Program-made: the position numbers and the translations under genes
NCBI RefSeq assembly: GCF_012927345.1
Contig: NZ_JABBGJ010000007.1
Coordinates: 62,001-126,000 of the forward strand
Reading direction: 5' to 3'
Length of the DNA stretch: 64,000 nucleotides
DNA from: Paraburkholderia polaris
GTDB lineage: Bacteria; Pseudomonadota; Gammaproteobacteria; Burkholderiales; Burkholderiaceae
In this document: one piece after another, positions 61,305 through 64,000 of the stretch
How positions within the stretch are numbered: position 1 is the stretch's first letter
Layout: every line of letters begins with the position of its first letter
The notes under the pieces: generated by a model
Seen by the model: only the letters and a program-made list of their open reading frames with translations
Databases searched by the model: none
Told to the model about the DNA's origin: nothing

Positions 61305-63101
61305 ATGCCAGACGCTGTCCCGTCTTCGTCGCCTGCATCACCTTCGCCACGTATTGGCCCCCTGTTTGCCCTGTTTCCCTTTCTGCGCCCCTATGCCGGC
61401 CGCTGGGCGCTCGCGTTCCTCGCGCTGGTGACCTCGGCGGGCGCCACACTGGTGCTGCCGGTGGCGTTCAAATACCTGATCGATCGTGGCTTCGCGGGGG
61501 GCGACCGGGCACACATCGATCGTTATTTCTTCGCGCTATTCGTCGTTTCGCTGGTACTGGCCGGCGCCACGGCGCTGCGCTTCTACCTCGTGTCATGGCT
61601 GGGCGAGCGGGTCACGGCCGACTTGCGGCGTGCGGTCTACGACCACGTGCTCGGGATGAGTCCGCAGTTCTTCGAGACCACGCAGACCGGCGAGGTGCTG
61701 TCACGACTCACCGCCGACACCACATTGATCCAGACGGTGGTGGGTACCAGCCTGTCGCTGGGATTGCGCAACTTCTTCCTGTTGACCGGTGGCGTAGCGA
61801 TGCTGGCGGTGACGAGCCCGGTGCTGTCCGGCTATATCATCGCGACGCTGGTCGTGGTGGTTGCGCCTATCGTGATCTTCGGCCGGCGCGTGCGGCGGCT
61901 CTCGCGCGCGAGCCAGGACAAGATCGCGAACACGAGCGCGCTGGCGGGCGAGGTGCTCAACGCCATGCCGACCGTGCAATCGTATACGCAGGAGCCCTTT
62001 GAGACGCGGCGCTTTGCCGGCGCGGTGGAGGCAGCCTTTGAGACGGCGCTCACGCGCATTCGCGCGCGCGCCTGGTTGACCGCCGTGGTGATCGTGCTGG
62101 TGTTCAGCGCCATTGTGTTCGTGCTGTGGCTCGGGGCGCAGGCGGTGCTGGCCGGGCGCATGACGGCGGGCCAGTTGTCCCAGTTCATCCTTTACGCGGT
62201 GTTCACGGCCGGCGCCGTGGGAGCCGTCGCCGAGGTATGGGGCGATCTGCAGCGTGCTGCCGGTGCCACCGAACGTTTGCTGCAATTGCTGGCGGCGCGC
62301 TCGCCGGTGCAGGAAGCCGGGACAACGGTCGCGCTGCCTGCGCGAGGCGAGGGCATCCGCTTCGACAATGTCAGCTTCTCGTATCCATCGCGCCCTGGCA
62401 TTGCCGCGCTCTCCGCACTTTCACTTGAAGTCCGGCCGGGCGAACATGTCGCATTGGTCGGACCGTCCGGCGCGGGCAAGACGACGCTGTTCCAACTGCT
62501 GCTGCGCTTTTACGATCCACAGTCCGGCCGAATTCTGATCAACGGCGTCCCCACGCGCGACGTGCCGCTCGTCGAATTGCGCAAAGAAATCGGCGTAGTG
62601 CTGCAGGAATCGGTGATCTTTTCAGGGAGCGTGCTGGACAACATCCGCTACGGCGCGCCGGAAGCCACGCTGGCACAAGTACAACGGGCTGCCGACATGG
62701 CCGCAGCGGCTGGCTTCGTCGAAGAACTGCCGCAAGGCTACGATACCTTTCTCGGCGAGCGTGGTGTGCGACTGTCTGGCGGACAGCGCCAGCGCATTGC
62801 GATCGCTCGCGCGATCCTGAAGAATCCGCCCATTCTGCTGCTCGACGAAGCGACTAGCGCGCTCGATGCAGCCAGCGAACGGCTGGTACAAAAGGCACTG
62901 GACAATGCCGCGCAGAACCGCACCACCCTGGTTATCGCGCACCGCCTTGCGACCGTACAACAGGCCGACCGCATTGTGGTGCTGGAACAAGGCCGCATTG
63001 TCGCGCAGGGCCGTCATACCGAGCTCCTTCTGAGCTCGCCGCTCTATGCCCAGCTTGCTGCCCTGCAGTTCGGCGAACAGATGGGGCAGGCGGTGCAGTG
63101 A
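61305..63101 (+). CDS. ABC exporter half-transporter, fused membrane and ATPase domains (MsbA/LagD-like)
   Basis: 598 aa. Six helices in the first ~310 residues (ABC membrane type 1), then an ATPase with Walker A GPSGAGKTT, signature LSGGQRQR, Walker B ILLLDEATSALD and switch His in VIAHRLATVQ. It functions as a homodimer exporting a lipid, peptide or drug. ATG 61305 with GGGAA five bases before it; a TTG at 61293 is an alternative. It stands alone. The next gene converges 4 bp after its stop. Confidence 0.92.
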   Translation: MPDAVPSSSPASPSPRIGPLFALFPFLRPYAGRWALAFLALVTSAGATLVLPVAFKYLIDRGFAGGDRAHIDRYFFALFVVSLVLAGATALRFYLVSWLGERVTADLRRAVYDHVLGMSPQFFETTQTGEVLSRLTADTTLIQTVVGTSLSLGLRNFFLLTGGVAMLAVTSPVLSGYIIATLVVVVAPIVIFGRRVRRLSRASQDKIANTSALAGEVLNAMPTVQSYTQEPFETRRFAGAVEAAFETALTRIRARAWLTAVVIVLVFSAIVFVLWLGAQAVLAGRMTAGQLSQFILYAVFTAGAVGAVAEVWGDLQRAAGATERLLQLLAARSPVQEAGTTVALPARGEGIRFDNVSFSYPSRPGIAALSALSLEVRPGEHVALVGPSGAGKTTLFQLLLRFYDPQSGRILINGVPTRDVPLVELRKEIGVVLQESVIFSGSVLDNIRYGAPEATLAQVQRAADMAAAAGFVEELPQGYDTFLGERGVRLSGGQRQRIAIARAILKNPPILLLDEATSALDAASERLVQKALDNAAQNRTTLVIAHRLATVQQADRIVVLEQGRIVAQGRHTELLLSSPLYAQLAALQFGEQMGQAVQ

Positions 63102-63105
63102 AGCC

Positions 63106-64000
63106 TCAACCTGCCCGCATCGGCCGCGCCGGGCAGACTGCGCTGACCGCGCGCGTAACCGACGGCTGCGACGCCGGGTCTGCATCCCCGGCTTTCTGCA
63201 CGCACGCAGTATTGATGATGCCAGGCGGCGGCGCGATCGTATAGCCGTCCGCCTTGAGTCGGTCCAACAGCGAGTCGTCACCGAAGAAGTGACCCGCGCC
63301 GACTGCAATCAGGATCGGACCTTTACCGTGAAAATAGCCGTAGCCTTCTATTGCAGCGGCAAAATTCTTCGTTCCGGCATGGAAGACGTACTGGTCTGCG
63401 TCGTAAAGCGATTGGCTCTCGAGCGGATCATGGTTTGTCACCAGCCGCTCGATTCGCGCCATGTCCGAATTCAGCCATGCCTGTTCGAGCTCACCCAGGT
63501 CTATTTCGCCCGGCGCACCGCCAGTCAAATTGGCGCAGCTAGTCTTCAGGTAGGCCTCCTGCTCATCGGGCGACATGTCGTCGAATAGCTTCATTGCCTG
63601 GTCGAGCGTTTCCAGATAGATCACCGGCATCATCTTCTTCTGGGCGATTTTGAGCAGCCGTTCGTCGATGCCGGCACGAAACGGAGACGGCTTGCTATCC
63701 GCTGTTTGCCCTGTCGTCCGGGCTGCGTCCACCGTCAGTGAAGCGAGCCACGGCTTCAACTGAAAAAACGGAACAATTTTTAGATTGCTCTGCCGTGCGC
63801 ATCGTGCAAGCGCTTCAGCGGTCAGGGTCGTGACGTGATTCGTGATGTTGTCCTGCGGGCCGTATTGCCCGTGGCGAAGCACCGTCGGCAATTCCTTTTT
63901 GCTCACGGAAAGAGGCGCTTCCAGCACGACGGCCTCAGCACGGCCCGCGACTTGTGACAGCCAGTCTTCGATGCGCGGATCGTCGACCGTCAGCTTGTGA
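63106..64000 (-). CDS. TraB/GumN-family protein, 5' end outside the window
   Basis: About 298 residues are visible and the frame is open to the right edge. The order of features fits the TraB/GumN fold: an early VVLEAP strand, a conserved middle (AKKMMPVIYLETLDQAMKLFDDMSPDEQEAYL, with the E-T-x-x-Q region), later NHDPLESQSLYDADQYVFHAGTKNFAAAIEGY and GKGPILIAVGAGHFFGDDSLLDRLKADGYTI near the C-terminus. The GAGH(F)xG motif with preceding Asp/Glu residues resembles the TIKI/GumN metal-protease site. The N-terminal signal and first conserved His motif should lie beyond the edge. Confidence 0.82.
   Translation of the reverse strand, partial: HKLTVDDPRIEDWLSQVAGRAEAVVLEAPLSVSKKELPTVLRHGQYGPQDNITNHVTTLTAEALARCARQSNLKIVPFFQLKPWLASLTVDAARTTGQTADSKPSPFRAGIDERLLKIAQKKMMPVIYLETLDQAMKLFDDMSPDEQEAYLKTSCANLTGGAPGEIDLGELEQAWLNSDMARIERLVTNHDPLESQSLYDADQYVFHAGTKNFAAAIEGYGYFHGKGPILIAVGAGHFFGDDSLLDRLKADGYTIAPPPGIINTACVQKAGDADPASQPSVTRAVSAVCPARPMRAG

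Overview
The window looks like a piece of a high-GC betaproteobacterial replicon of the Burkholderia/Paraburkholderia type. The support is the GC-rich coding, many LysR/GntR/IclR-controlled catabolic operons, a Burkholderia-style trimeric porin, a YtcA-MdtNOP-type efflux operon and a polar ABC amino-acid importer. I identified genes from protein motifs, not from a database search. No rRNA, tRNA or CRISPR array was seen.

Layout. 0-8 kb: end of an AraC regulator, a membrane diguanylate cyclase, small ORFs, a P-loop kinase, an SRPBCC protein, a LysR regulator divergent from a VanAB-like Rieske oxygenase/reductase pair, and an unknown three-TM protein. 8.7-12.6 kb: a PaoABC-like molybdenum aldehyde oxidoreductase (Fe-S, FAD/4Fe-4S and Mo subunits, overlapping genes), then an EamA exporter and a LysR regulator. 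14.5-23.4 kb: two convergent operons with a TcuA-like flavoprotein dehydrogenase, three MmgE/PrpD paralogues, an MFS carrier and an FCD-type GntR regulator. Both operons are preceded by the same 26-bp palindrome, so the locus appears to be one self-regulated regulon for an unknown (probably tricarboxylic) acid. 23.6-29.7 kb: a second catabolic locus with porin and MFS carrier divergent from cupin, HpcH/HpaI aldolase, DUF6282 metal-hydrolase-like protein and IclR regulator, with a near-consensus promoter between the two arms.

29.9-32.6 kb: FecR-domain protein, OmpA-like lipoprotein and a CHASE2 membrane sensor that lacks any output domain. 32.6-35.2 kb: a gene-poor, degraded accessory stretch with a candidate C4-type phage antisense RNA, a small unknown protein, an IS5-like transposase remnant, a LysR remnant, a 22-bp perfect palindrome and three TGTATATACA-type boxes. 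35.2-38.4 kb: a HisJQMP-like ABC importer. 38.4-45 kb: a GDSL lipoprotein and a YtcA/MdtN/MdtO/MdtP-like efflux operon with in-frame 9-bp repeats.

45-59 kb: a membrane spermidine-synthase-like fusion, then a sulfatase/HAD phosphatase/formylglycine-generating-enzyme operon. Divergent from it is a six-gene MoxR-DUF58-DUF4381-VWA-VWA/TPR-BatD operon. 59-64 kb: a LysR regulator divergent from an atypical SDR without its catalytic Tyr and Lys, a small unknown protein, an ABC half-transporter with fused ATPase, and the start-less end of a TraB/GumN-family protein.

Best candidates for something undescribed are the triple-PrpD regulon with its 26-bp operator, the C4-like RNA region, and the pairing of a sulfatase-activation module with a MoxR/VWA operon.
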